Origin: Agrilactobacillus composti DSM 18527 = JCM 14202
Lineage (GTDB): Bacteria > Bacillota > Bacilli > Lactobacillales > Lactobacillaceae
Direction of reading: 5' to 3'
NCBI RefSeq assembly: GCF_001436375.1
Contig: NZ_AZGA01000084.1
Location: 1-64,000, forward strand
Length of the DNA: 64,000 nucleotides
Part shown: in pieces, positions 17,059 through 26,324 of the stretch
How the letters are laid out: every line of letters begins with the position of its first letter
Position numbering within the stretch: position 1 is the first letter of the stretch
The notes under the pieces: model-generated
The model's database searches: none
Told to the model about the DNA's origin: nothing
Seen by the model: only the letters and a program-made list of their open reading frames with translations
Made by a program: the position numbers and the translations under genes

Positions 17059-17772
17059 ATGACGATTTATAATCGAGAAGCGTTTTTAGACCACTTGTCA
17101 GAACGTTTAGGCACACCTAGACATCAAGTGGATAAAGAACCATTTATTCACCGGAATCAGTTGCCTGAGGAAACTTTGGCAGATTTATCCAGTGATGAAT
17201 TATTAGACTTAGCTAAGAGTACCAGTGAAGCCTTACATGTTACTTTTCAAGTGACCGATCAAACGGCGTTGCCAGCAGTCCTAGATGAATATTTGAAACG
17301 GATCGGGGCCGGGCAGTTGATTTTACCCACGGAACCAGATCAAGTGGCTGACTATAATTTACAAGGCTGGATTGATACGGTGGCCAAAGAACGAACGGTC
17401 AAATACTGGGATCCAAAGGCTGACCGGGATACGAATTTGACAACTTCCCAAGATTCCATGGTGGCCATTGGTTTTGGGGATTATCTGCTGGCTGAATCAG
17501 GGACGATCACGGTGCCAACAACACCAGGTCAAGGGCGGGCCTTTAATTTCTTGCCAACTCATTACTTGAGCATTGTGAAACGTAGCCATATCTTACCTAG
17601 ATCTACCCAAGTGACTAAGATCTATGATGACAAGATCAAATCTGGTGAGTTAGTCACTTCAAATATCAACTATATTTCCGGTCCATCTAACTCTGGGGAT
17701 ATCGAGATGGTCTTGATCGTCGGTGTCCATGGGCCGTTAGATATGACGTATGTGGTCGTCAACGACCGTTAG
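17059..17772 (+). CDS. lutC: L-lactate utilisation subunit LutC
   Basis: A 237-residue LUD-domain protein, with GFGDYLLAESGTI and RSHILPRSTQ in the C-terminal half, characteristic of LutC. It completes the lutABC set; AAGGAGGG precedes the ATG. Downstream is a 115-base gap before the ferrochelatase gene, with no clear terminator. Confidence 0.93.
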   Translation: MTIYNREAFLDHLSERLGTPRHQVDKEPFIHRNQLPEETLADLSSDELLDLAKSTSEALHVTFQVTDQTALPAVLDEYLKRIGAGQLILPTEPDQVADYNLQGWIDTVAKERTVKYWDPKADRDTNLTTSQDSMVAIGFGDYLLAESGTITVPTTPGQGRAFNFLPTHYLSIVKRSHILPRSTQVTKIYDDKIKSGELVTSNINYISGPSNSGDIEMVLIVGVHGPLDMTYVVVNDR

Positions 17773-17905
17773 AAAAACATTTCAATGAGACTTGTGGCGA
17801 ATTTTTGGCTGCAGGTCTCTTTTGATTGTAGCGGACCGGTTATTTTGTGATATTCAGGTTTTTCGGTATAATTGGTTCATTGGATAGATGCAGGAGGCAG
17901 TTTTT

Positions 17906-18880
17906 TTGAAGAAATCTGGGGTACTTTTGATTAATTTGGGCACACCAAAAAGCGCGGCACCAAAAGATGTCCGCCAATTTTTAAGTCACTTTTTAAGTGA
18001 TCCACGGGTGATTGATATGCCCCGAGCTTTTTGGTGGTTGATATTACATGGGATGATTCTACCCTTTCGACCCAAACATTCCGCTAAGATGTATGCACAA
18101 ATTTGGGATCCTGAGCTGGGGGGTTCGCCGTTGTTATATTATACCCAGCAGGTGACTAAGAAGCTTCAGGCAGGCCTGCTTGGCTATGATGTGCGTTTTG
18201 CCATGAGCTATTCACAACCGAATATTGCGCAGGTTTTGCAGGATTTTAATGACCAAGGCATTGAAGATTTGACCATCGTGCCCATGTATCCGCAGTTCTC
18301 TACCACGACGGTGGGCTCGGTGTATGATGCGGTGGCCCAATTTTATTTAAAAAAAGCCCACATCCCGCATCTGCATATCATTACAGATTTTTATCAGGAT
18401 GCGCGCTATATTCAAGTCTTAGCCAATACGATTCAACAAGCTTTAGATGCCCATCCCCAGGCGGATGAGTTATTATTTTCCTATCATGGCATTCCTCAGC
18501 GCTATGTGGCTGAGAAAAAAGATCCATACTTTGAACAATGTCATATCACCACCGAAATGACCATGGAACGTTTGGATCATGCGATTGCTTACGAGATGAC
18601 CTTCCAGTCCAAATTTGGGCCGGGCGCGTGGTTAACACCAGCTACCCAAGAAACGGTGGTCAAACTGGCGCAAAATGGGGCTAAAGAGCTATTAGTGGTG
18701 ACCCCAAGCTTCACAGCTGATTGCCTAGAGACGTTGTATGAAATCGATACGGAAAATCGCCACTATTTCTTAGATGCTGGCGGCAGCGAATTTCATTTTA
18801 TTGCACCATTAAATGATAACGATGAATTTGTTGATTTCTTGGCACAATTGGTTCGGGAAAACTCAGCGGCCCAAGGGTAA
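17906..18880 (+). CDS. hemH: Ferrochelatase (coproporphyrin ferrochelatase type)
   Basis: A 324-residue enzyme that inserts iron into a porphyrin; in Gram-positive bacteria the substrate is coproporphyrin III (CpfC). The opening GVLLINLGTP, the catalytic His in SYHGIPQRY and the Glu-bearing ADCLETLYEIDTE segment are present. The start is TTG 17906, eight bases after AGGAGG (17892-17897). No other haem biosynthesis gene is nearby, so it may work on an imported or partly processed porphyrin. Its end overlaps the convergent menA by 18 bases. Confidence 0.93.
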   Translation: MKKSGVLLINLGTPKSAAPKDVRQFLSHFLSDPRVIDMPRAFWWLILHGMILPFRPKHSAKMYAQIWDPELGGSPLLYYTQQVTKKLQAGLLGYDVRFAMSYSQPNIAQVLQDFNDQGIEDLTIVPMYPQFSTTTVGSVYDAVAQFYLKKAHIPHLHIITDFYQDARYIQVLANTIQQALDAHPQADELLFSYHGIPQRYVAEKKDPYFEQCHITTEMTMERLDHAIAYEMTFQSKFGPGAWLTPATQETVVKLAQNGAKELLVVTPSFTADCLETLYEIDTENRHYFLDAGGSEFHFIAPLNDNDEFVDFLAQLVRENSAAQG

Positions 18881-19777
18881 CAATAACCCTAAACCAAAGG
18901 AAACCACTAAAGCTAAGGTAGACACGAATAGATTCTTCACGGCAAAAATAAAGGTTTCTTTTTTGACTTGTTTGGCCAATAGTTTTTGGGTATTTTTGAC
19001 AATAATTGGGATGGTCAACAGGGTCAACAGACTTAAAAGTGGGAGCACATTTAAAATGACGGCTAGAACTAAGCTGGCATAGCCGAGGATTTCTAAGCCC
19101 ACATAAAATTTCAGGCTATTGGGAACGCCAATATAGTAAACAATCGTTTTACGACCCAATTGAATATCTTCTTGCGCATCGCAGAAGTTATTGGCCAACA
19201 ATAAACTGGCAATCATGGTCATGGCTAAGCCTGACGCTAAAAGGACTGGCCAGACAAAGGCCCAGTTAAAGGTGATTTGATCATACACATTAATATATAC
19301 AGCAATTAACGTGATCATAAAGCCCATGGTGAAGCCCGAAAAAAACTCCCCAAAAGGTGTCCCAGAGATGGGGCGGGGACCAGCGGCATAAAACCAGCCC
19401 ACCAAAAAACACCAAGCCCCCATGACTAAGAGGGGCCAACCAACGTTGGCCACGATAATCAAGCCAATTAAACCTGAACTGACCATCATTAAAATGGTCA
19501 TCCAAGCAATTTTTTTAGGATTTAAGTGATTGACGCCAATAATATTGGTTTTCCGGCGAAAATCTTGGGCGTGGGTGGCCCGGGTATAGTCTTGATAATT
19601 ATCATGGGCATCCACGGCCATATTAAAGACAAACATCGCAATGAAAAATAAAATCAAGAAAACGGGATGGATGCTGCGATAATGGTACCAAGCAAAAAAG
19701 GTACCTAGCAAAAATGGGAAAATACTAGCGGTTTTAGCTTTTATTTCGACTAATTCTAAAAAGACGCTTAAAGTCAC
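18863..19777 (-). CDS. menA: 1,4-dihydroxy-2-naphthoate polyprenyltransferase
   Basis: A 304-residue UbiA-family membrane prenyltransferase that attaches a polyprenyl chain to dihydroxynaphthoate to make demethylmenaquinone. The two Asp-rich motifs are seen as DAHDNYQD near residue 60 and NNFCDAQED near 190, with about nine membrane segments. The start is GTG 19777 with GAAAGGA upstream. It is divergent from the polyprenyl diphosphate synthase gene that would make its co-substrate. No menBCDEFH genes are in the window, so use of external dihydroxynaphthoate is possible. Confidence 0.9.
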   Translation of the reverse strand: MTLSVFLELVEIKAKTASIFPFLLGTFFAWYHYRSIHPVFLILFFIAMFVFNMAVDAHDNYQDYTRATHAQDFRRKTNIIGVNHLNPKKIAWMTILMMVSSGLIGLIIVANVGWPLLVMGAWCFLVGWFYAAGPRPISGTPFGEFFSGFTMGFMITLIAVYINVYDQITFNWAFVWPVLLASGLAMTMIASLLLANNFCDAQEDIQLGRKTIVYYIGVPNSLKFYVGLEILGYASLVLAVILNVLPLLSLLTLLTIPIIVKNTQKLLAKQVKKETFIFAVKNLFVSTLALVVSFGLGLLLPLGR

Positions 19778-19866
19778 GAAAAAACATTTCCTTTCTTTGA
19801 CGATATTGGTTAATATAAAACTAACATACTTGCGCTAAAAAAACAGTTGTAAAGAGGTAGAACACG

Positions 19867-20838
19867 GTGATTTCAATTAATCCAATGTGGACAGCTTTTC
19901 CAGGCTTGCACGATCAACTGATGCAAGTGGAACAAGTTATCCAAGCAAATATAAAGCTACGCAATAAGGCGATTCAAAATACGTTAGAGGCTTTGACCAT
20001 CAATGGGGGAAAGTTGGTGCGGCCCGCGTTTTTATTATTGTTTGCCACCTTTGGCCCCCAACAAGATCCACCGAAATTTAGCAAGAGTGCAGCAGCCATG
20101 GAAATTTTGCATTTAGCCACTTTGATCCATGATGATGTGATCGATGACTCGCCACTGCGGCGGGGGGTGACCACTATGCATACCCATTATGGCAAGCGTA
20201 ACGCCATTTATGCGGGGGATTATTTATTCACGGTTTATTTTGAATTGATCAATGAAACCGCCCGCAATGCCCAAGATACCCACTTGAATGCCATTAGCAT
20301 GCGGCAAATTCTTCTAGGGGAACTGGACCAAATGCGCTTTGACTTTAAAACTGGTATGTCGGTCAAAGACTACCTGCGGGAGATTGACGGTAAAACGGCC
20401 GCGTTATTTCAATTGAGCTGTGAAATGGGCACGCGCCTAAGTGGGGCAAGTTTGACCATTCAGCGCCGGGCCCGTAGAATCGGCCATGATATTGGGATGG
20501 CTTTTCAAGTTTTAGATGACATTTTAGATTATACCCAATCCGAAGCGACTTTGGCCAAACCCAATGGGGAGGATCTGCGTTCAGAGACTTATTCGATTCC
20601 GCTATTATTTGCTGTTCAAAATTATCCTGAGCTCAAAACCTTGCTCCGCCAAGAAATGACCCCAGCCCATGTGGCCTACTTGGTCCACTTGGTTCAAACC
20701 TATGGCGTGGCCGATGCCAAAGATTTAGCTAGCCGCTATACCCAAAAAGCCCTGGCTGAGATTGCCCAGTTGCCTAGCGGGGATGCCGCGGAAATTTTGA
20801 AACAAATTACCCAGGCCTTATTGATCCGTACCAACTAA
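19867..20838 (+). CDS. Long-chain polyprenyl diphosphate synthase (heptaprenyl/octaprenyl type)
   Basis: A 323-residue trans-prenyltransferase with the first Asp-rich motif HDDVIDDSPLRRG near residue 85 and the second, LDDILDYTQ, near 215. It builds the isoprenoid tail of menaquinone. Its position next to menA supports the quinone role over farnesyl or undecaprenyl synthesis. The start is GTG 19867, about six bases after AGAGGTAG; an ATG at codon 7 is an alternative. Chain length cannot be read with confidence. Confidence 0.88.
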   Translation: MISINPMWTAFPGLHDQLMQVEQVIQANIKLRNKAIQNTLEALTINGGKLVRPAFLLLFATFGPQQDPPKFSKSAAAMEILHLATLIHDDVIDDSPLRRGVTTMHTHYGKRNAIYAGDYLFTVYFELINETARNAQDTHLNAISMRQILLGELDQMRFDFKTGMSVKDYLREIDGKTAALFQLSCEMGTRLSGASLTIQRRARRIGHDIGMAFQVLDDILDYTQSEATLAKPNGEDLRSETYSIPLLFAVQNYPELKTLLRQEMTPAHVAYLVHLVQTYGVADAKDLASRYTQKALAEIAQLPSGDAAEILKQITQALLIRTN

Positions 20839-20870
20839 CAGCTTGTCCGATATTTATCAGCAATCAAGAC

Positions 20871-20915
20871 AACACAAGTTGCCTGGTTTAACAGGGGACT
20901 TGTGTTTTGTTTTGG
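20871..20915 (+). terminator. Terminator after the polyprenyl synthase gene
   Basis: Stem AACACAAGT (20871-20879) / ACTTGTGTT (20898-20906), with an inner CCTG/CAGG pairing, then a T-rich tail. Confidence 0.8.
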
Positions 20916-20990
20916 ATTTCAAGTCGAATTAATTGCTTCTAAAGCCCATTCTCGGTAGGATTACAGTGAATTGAGAAAGGGATGTTTTTG

Positions 20991-21629
20991 ATGGCAAAAT
21001 TTGATTATCGTACCATAGAAGCACAAGAGTATTCCCATGCAGATGAGCCCTCGGTGGTCATTTTAAATGAACGGAATTATATCACCTTCAAGTCAAAGGG
21101 ACACTTTGACTTACAAGATGCCCAATTCATGCAACAAGTCGCTAGTATGTATGCCTTAGCCGACGGGATTCGGCAACAAGCGGCCACCAGCAACAAATTA
21201 GCTTGGTTTAAAGACTATGTGCCTTATCCATTAAACAGCTATTGGTATGAAGACGGCAGTTACTTATTGCTGATCAAGCAACCTAACTTTACCATCCCCG
21301 AATTATTAGACAATGCCAAGGCGGCCTTGGTTTCAAAATTTCCAGCAGCCTTATTAGATGATATTCATTTTGAACGGCACGCTGAAGGTGTAGAGGCCCA
21401 ATTGATCAATCATGGCCCCGTGGTACCTGACAATGCGACCTTTAAGACCCTGGCTAAATTTATGGCCGACAATCAATTTCAGCGCCATTTCACCGGGCAT
21501 CGGGAAGTTTACTTGACCCCCTTAACCCCTGATTTAGCGCCGGCAAAGCTGGAAGTGTTAATTCGCATCCCTATTGAACGCAATGAGAGTAGTTTAGATT
21601 CTGGCCGGTTTCCAGTGGCAGAGAATTAA
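20991..21629 (+). CDS. GyrI-like small-molecule-binding domain protein
   Basis: A 212-residue cytoplasmic protein. The segment REVYLTPLTP...LEVLIRIPI near the C-terminus is the usual end of the GyrI-like / SHV2 ligand-binding fold, and the N-terminal half repeats that fold (VVILNERNYITFKSKGHF). It has no DNA-binding domain. Such stand-alone proteins may bind or hydrolyse small toxic molecules; the ligand is unknown. The start is ATG 20991, eight bases after AAAGGGA; an ATG at 20982 overlaps that site. It lies between the quinone genes and cydABDC, without obvious coupling. Confidence 0.7.
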   Translation: MAKFDYRTIEAQEYSHADEPSVVILNERNYITFKSKGHFDLQDAQFMQQVASMYALADGIRQQAATSNKLAWFKDYVPYPLNSYWYEDGSYLLLIKQPNFTIPELLDNAKAALVSKFPAALLDDIHFERHAEGVEAQLINHGPVVPDNATFKTLAKFMADNQFQRHFTGHREVYLTPLTPDLAPAKLEVLIRIPIERNESSLDSGRFPVAEN

Positions 21630-21639
21630 CTGGCAAAAA

Positions 21640-21689
21640 TTATTAAAAAAGTCGTCAATAATGCCCTATTCCGGGTAATTATTGGCGGC
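21640..21689. terminator. Bidirectional terminator between the GyrI-like gene and cydC
   Basis: A long stem GTCGTCAATAATGCCC (21651-21666) / GGGTAATTATTGGCGGC (21673-21689) with a small bulge. The minus-strand side has TTTTTTAATAATTTTT (21635-21650), and the plus side TTATTTAAT. It serves both convergent units. Confidence 0.8.
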
Positions 21690-21703
21690 TTATTTAATCG
21701 GGT

Positions 21704-23446
21704 TTAGTAGCCTCGGTCCATATCATAGAGTTGCTTGAAATGGGTATTTGTTTGCAGTAACGTATGGGGATTACCTTGCATTTCGATGGCCCCTTCAGCT
21801 AAGAAGACCACTTGATCCACAAGTTCTACCCCTTGGAGATGGTGGGTGATCCAGATGACAGTTTTGCCCTTTAATAGGCTAAAAAAGGTCTCCAGTAATT
21901 CTTGCTCGGTAATTGGATCTAAGCCCACAGTGGGTTCGTCTAACAAGACCACCGGGGTATCTTGCAGCAAGATCCGGGCCAAGGCAATACGTTGGCGCTC
22001 CCCGCCAGAAAAACGGCTGCCGGCTTCTTGAACCACGGTGTCATACTGATCTGGTAGGGATTCAATCTTTTGCTTCATTTGCACTTTTTCTAAAACTGCT
22101 TTAACGTCCGCATCGCTGGCTTGTTCATTACCCAGACGCACGTTGTTCATGATCGTGGTGTCAAATAAGAAGGGACTTTGATTCAAGACCGCAAAAAACT
22201 TTGCCCGCTGTTTTTGTAAACTCAACACGTTTAAATCGTTGATCTTAACGGCACCTTGCTGGGGGGTCAGATCCCCTAAAATCAATTGCAGCAACGTGGT
22301 TTTGCCGGTGCCACTGGGGCCCAGTACCGCCATTTTCTCGCCTTTTTTAAGGGTCTGGGAAAAATGGTTGATCAATACCGGAGAGTCGGCGTCATATTCA
22401 AATTGCAGGTCAGCTAGTGTCAATTGCGCAAAGGTTTTAGGATCTAAATCTTGTTGCGCTGGCAGCTGTTGTGGTGTGGGTTGTAAGTCATTTAACCGCT
22501 GGACAGAATCTGCATATAATGGCAGCTCGTCAAAACCGGTACTGATGGGGATAAACGCATCAGATAAAGGAAAGATGGCCAAAACAAAGGCACTGACAAA
22601 ATTGGCCTGGGCTTGATTAGCGGTAAGATGTTGGTTGGTGAAGATGATCAAGACTAAGACCATCACTAAGAAGATGATTTGTAAAATGAAATCACGCCGC
22701 CAACCAAAACGTTTGCTTTTAAGTTCTGAAGTTCTTAAGGCTTTTAAGGCAGGTTTAGGTCGCTGGGTGAAATCTTGGTGCCGCCCAGAAATGACCCAAT
22801 CAGAAGCGCCCATGATATTGTCCGTGAGATCCACGTACAAGCCATTGTTGATGGCTTTTTGCCGATAGCGTCTAGCCCCTTCGATACTTTGAGAAATAAG
22901 GGGCACTAAAAAGATCTCCACAAAGAACAACAACAGCAATAGCAGGCCGTAAAACCAATTTAAGGCCCCAATCAAAACAATAACGATGAAGCCAATAATG
23001 TAGCCCACGATCGTCGGAAAAACGGTTCTCAAGTAAAGATTTTGCAAATGACCGAGGTCGTCGGCTAATATACCCAAGATATCTCCGGTGCGATGGTGTT
23101 CTTCAAAAAAGGCGGCATCTTTTTCCAAAACATGGTAGAGGCGGCGTCTTAAATCTGAGGTGACCCGCAACACCCAATTATGGCTGCGCAGGCGTTCTAG
23201 ATACTTAAAAACTGGCCGGCCGATCCCAAAGGCCCGGGTCAAAACCACGGCCGCATAGATCATTAAAATATTATAAGGATGGGTCGCCGAACGGTCGATG
23301 ATATACCCAGAGGTAAACATCAAGGCCGAGGCACAAATGGCGGTTAAAACCCCAAAGAGTAGGGAGTAGAACAAGAGCGAACGATAGCGCTTTAAGTAGG
23401 GTTTTACCCAAGTATCATGTTGCATCAATTCGCGAATTTTTTTCAT
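21704..23446 (-). CDS. cydC: Cysteine/glutathione ABC exporter subunit CydC
   Basis: A 580-residue half transporter with about six membrane helices in residues 20-310 and a C-terminal ATPase: Walker A GPSGTGKTT near residue 355, signature FSGGERQRIALAR near 460 and Walker B VVLLDEPT. CydDC exports thiols and is needed to assemble cytochrome bd. The ATG at 23446 overlaps the cydD stop by 4 bases (ATGA). Named from the CydC-like N-terminus (YIIDRSATHPYN) and its position after cydD. Confidence 0.9.
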   Translation of the reverse strand: MKKIRELMQHDTWVKPYLKRYRSLLFYSLLFGVLTAICASALMFTSGYIIDRSATHPYNILMIYAAVVLTRAFGIGRPVFKYLERLRSHNWVLRVTSDLRRRLYHVLEKDAAFFEEHHRTGDILGILADDLGHLQNLYLRTVFPTIVGYIIGFIVIVLIGALNWFYGLLLLLLFFVEIFLVPLISQSIEGARRYRQKAINNGLYVDLTDNIMGASDWVISGRHQDFTQRPKPALKALRTSELKSKRFGWRRDFILQIIFLVMVLVLIIFTNQHLTANQAQANFVSAFVLAIFPLSDAFIPISTGFDELPLYADSVQRLNDLQPTPQQLPAQQDLDPKTFAQLTLADLQFEYDADSPVLINHFSQTLKKGEKMAVLGPSGTGKTTLLQLILGDLTPQQGAVKINDLNVLSLQKQRAKFFAVLNQSPFLFDTTIMNNVRLGNEQASDADVKAVLEKVQMKQKIESLPDQYDTVVQEAGSRFSGGERQRIALARILLQDTPVVLLDEPTVGLDPITEQELLETFFSLLKGKTVIWITHHLQGVELVDQVVFLAEGAIEMQGNPHTLLQTNTHFKQLYDMDRGY

Positions 23447-25203
23447 GAAAGGCTCACCCGCTTTTGCATATGTTGTGTTAAGGCCGTAAATTCCCCTGGT
23501 GTGGCGCTGAGCTCATCTAGCGTTCCCTGCTGCACTAATTGGCCATCTTTCATGACCAATATATAATCCATTTCTTTGAGCCAATGGAGGCGATGGGTGG
23601 CAAATAAGACCAGGTGATTCTTGAATAGGGGCATCATGGTTTCTTTTAAGGCATACTCGGTTTCAATATCCAAATGGGCGGTGGGCTCGTCAAACATGAG
23701 TACATGTCGGTCTTGGTCTAAAAAGGCCCGGGCCAAGGCAATCCGCTGGGCCTGCCCGCCACTGATACCGCGGCCGCCTTCACCCACTAATGTATTCAAA
23801 CCGTCTTTTAAGGTGGCTAAAAAGTCGTCTAAGCCGGCCTGAGAAGCCGCCGCGGCAATTTGGGCAGCGCTAGCTTTGGGCTGGTAGAAGGCAATATTAG
23901 CGGCAATGGTGTCGGCGAATAAATAAGGAAATTGGGGAATGAAGGCAAATTGTTGCTGCCAATTGGCTTGACTCAAATGGGGCAAGTCTTGGCCATTTAA
24001 GCTAAAGTTGGCCGCTTTTGGATCTTCAGATTTCAAGGGGGTCAAAAAGCCCCCTAAGGCGTTGAGTAGTGTGGTTTTTCCAGAGCCGCTCATGCCGATG
24101 ATCCCCACTTTTTGATAACCCTTCAAAGTGAAGGCGATGTCCGTGAGGTCAATGGCCTCATTTTCATCGGGGCTATATTGGAGATTAAAATGGTTGGCAA
24201 CTAATTTGCTATTTTCATCCCATTTAAACGTGTCCGGGACCAGTTGGCGATTGGTGACGCTGGGTTGGGCCACAATATCCAAAATATCTGTTAAGGCATT
24301 TTTACCATCCAAGGTGGCGTGGTAGTCATTGCCGAAGTCTCTGATGGGTAAAAAGAATTCCGGGGCTAGGATCAAAGAAACTAAGGCTGGAAACAAGGGA
24401 ATGCTGCCGTTGATCAAGCCTAAGCCTAGGAATAAAGCCAAGAGGGCAATGGATAAAGTGGTAAACCAGTCTAGGGCAAAAGTGGATAAAATGGCGATTT
24501 TTAAGACGTCCATGGTACTGCGGCGGTAGTCTTCACTGACATTATAAACATTGGTTTCATATTTTTCAGAGAGGCCCAGAAATTTTAACGTGGACAAGCC
24601 CCGCAGGGAATCTACAAAGTGATTAGATAGCCGCAAAAACCCCGCGTATTGTTTATCGGCCTTGTCTTGGGCCGCGAAACCTAAAATGATCATAAAGATG
24701 ATCACAATGGGGAAGACGAGGGTTAAAATCAACCCACTGCGGCCACTGTTGAAATAGATGTAAATGAGGATCAGCCAGGGAATGATGGCCATGTCGATAA
24801 TTTTGGCGAAGATCAAATTGAAATAATTATAAACATTATTGATCCCATCTAAGGCCACGGTGACCAATTTTCCGGTTCCGCTTTGGGCAACTTGGCTGGC
24901 GCCAGTCACATAGACTTTGTCCAACAGCTGATCGCGCAGGGCTCCACTGGTTTTGTCAGCGTATTTATCTAGAATGATATTTTTGAGCCAGACACATAAT
25001 TGCCGTAATAAAAAGGCACAGGCAAACAGAATGGTATCTGTGGTTAAACTATTTAACGACTGCATCCGCCAAGATAAAACCAAAACTTTGGTTAAGAAAT
25101 GGGCTTGGGCAATAATCGCCCCGGCCTGAATCAAGGTCAACAGCGCAGATATTATTAAGATGACGCGGACGCCAGGTAATTTAAACAGGCGTTGATCAAT
25201 CAT
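23443..25203 (-). CDS. cydD: Cysteine/glutathione ABC exporter subunit CydD
   Basis: A 586-residue half transporter, partner of CydC. The N-terminal membrane domain spans about residues 15-300; the ATPase has Walker A GMSGSGKTT near 370, signature ISGGQAQRIALAR near 475 and Walker B VLMFDEPTAHLD. The start is placed at ATG 25203 with a GGTGA just upstream (close spacing); a TTG at 25221 is an alternative with no clear ribosome binding site. It is separated from cydB by a 119-base gap containing a large hairpin. Confidence 0.88.
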   Translation of the reverse strand: MIDQRLFKLPGVRVILIISALLTLIQAGAIIAQAHFLTKVLVLSWRMQSLNSLTTDTILFACAFLLRQLCVWLKNIILDKYADKTSGALRDQLLDKVYVTGASQVAQSGTGKLVTVALDGINNVYNYFNLIFAKIIDMAIIPWLILIYIYFNSGRSGLILTLVFPIVIIFMIILGFAAQDKADKQYAGFLRLSNHFVDSLRGLSTLKFLGLSEKYETNVYNVSEDYRRSTMDVLKIAILSTFALDWFTTLSIALLALFLGLGLINGSIPLFPALVSLILAPEFFLPIRDFGNDYHATLDGKNALTDILDIVAQPSVTNRQLVPDTFKWDENSKLVANHFNLQYSPDENEAIDLTDIAFTLKGYQKVGIIGMSGSGKTTLLNALGGFLTPLKSEDPKAANFSLNGQDLPHLSQANWQQQFAFIPQFPYLFADTIAANIAFYQPKASAAQIAAAASQAGLDDFLATLKDGLNTLVGEGGRGISGGQAQRIALARAFLDQDRHVLMFDEPTAHLDIETEYALKETMMPLFKNHLVLFATHRLHWLKEMDYILVMKDGQLVQQGTLDELSATPGEFTALTQHMQKRVSLS

Positions 25204-25257
25204 AAAATCACCAATTTTCAAAAAAGATAATAAGCTAAAAGGGTTAAGAACATAAGC

Positions 25258-25299
25258 AGAGAGGTCGGGGCAAAAGTAAGTTTTGCCGTCGACCTCTCT
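25258..25299 (-). terminator. Large hairpin between cydB and cydD (partial terminator or processing site)
   Basis: Stem AGAGAGGTCG (25258-25267) / CGACCTCTCT (25290-25299), continued by GCAAAA / TTTTGC. On the minus strand it is followed by GCTTATGTTCTTAA, a poor T-tract, so complete termination is doubtful. It could lower cydDC expression relative to cydAB or stabilise the cydAB mRNA. Confidence 0.5.
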
Positions 25300-25322
25300 A
25301 AAAGTTATTTAATGATAAACCA

Positions 25323-26324
25323 CTATGCGCTGGCTTTGACCCGCCGTTTGAAGATGAAGAAACTCCAAATGAAGTAAGCCAACATGATTGGTAACAAGAT
25401 ACAAGCCACAATGGTCATGATCTTTAATGTATAAGGGGATGCAGATGCATCTTTGATCAACAGGCTATGGGCTGGATTATCAGCAATCAAGACCCGTGGG
25501 AACAAGCCGTTGAACAACAAGATAACGATAGAACCTAAGGTCAAACCACTGGTGATGAAGCCCCAGCCTTCGTGGTCGGCGTAAGCACAGTACATAGAGA
25601 TAGCTGACAAGGCCACGATCAAGACCAAAAGCAATAGGGTAGAAATTGGACGTTCCTTGAAGAAGTCCGTGAAGATGAACAATAGAATTGCAAAGACAAC
25701 TTCACCGGCAAACAAGACCCAATATAATTTTTCAACGAGGTTTCTAGCCCGATCTCTTAAGTTGCCATCAATTTTCAAACGAATGAAGTTTAACCCGTGG
25801 ATCAAGCAAAGCAAGGTGACAGCTACACCACCGACAATGGATAACAAGTTAACGTTATCCCATAGGCCAGCGAAGATGTCGCCATTTTTGTCCATTGGTA
25901 AACCTTGGATCAAACTGGTGAACATCATCCCTAATAAGAACGGCGCAACGGTACTGCCGATGCACAAAGCCCAATACCAGAAATGACGGCCCCCAGCAGT
26001 TTCAGCGTTAGCGGAGAATTCAAAGGATACACCCCGGAAAATCAACGCACACAAGGTTAAGAACAAGAGAATGTAGTAGCCGGAAAATAGACTGGCATAC
26101 CACAGTGGGAAGGAAGCAAACATGGCACCACCAGCGGTGATCAGCCAGACTTCATTACCATCCCAGTGGGGACCGATGGTGGCGATCAAAGCTTCCCGGT
26201 CGTCATCGTTTCTAGCCAAAACCCGGGTGGCCATGCCGACACCAAAGTCAAAACCTTCCAAGAAGAAGAAACCGATAAATAAAACTGCGATTAAAATGAA
26301 CCATAATAGTTGTAAGGCACTCAT
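25323..26324 (-). CDS. cydB: Cytochrome bd quinol oxidase subunit II
   Basis: A 333-residue integral membrane protein with eight to nine helices and the CydB opening LFIGFFFLEGFDFGVG. It pairs with CydA to form the terminal oxidase that reduces oxygen with quinol. The ATG overlaps the cydA stop by 4 bases; AAGGAGG is upstream. The C-terminus is a basic tail KRRVKASA. Confidence 0.95.
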   Translation of the reverse strand: MSALQLLWFILIAVLFIGFFFLEGFDFGVGMATRVLARNDDDREALIATIGPHWDGNEVWLITAGGAMFASFPLWYASLFSGYYILLFLTLCALIFRGVSFEFSANAETAGGRHFWYWALCIGSTVAPFLLGMMFTSLIQGLPMDKNGDIFAGLWDNVNLLSIVGGVAVTLLCLIHGLNFIRLKIDGNLRDRARNLVEKLYWVLFAGEVVFAILLFIFTDFFKERPISTLLLLVLIVALSAISMYCAYADHEGWGFITSGLTLGSIVILLFNGLFPRVLIADNPAHSLLIKDASASPYTLKIMTIVACILLPIMLAYFIWSFFIFKRRVKASA

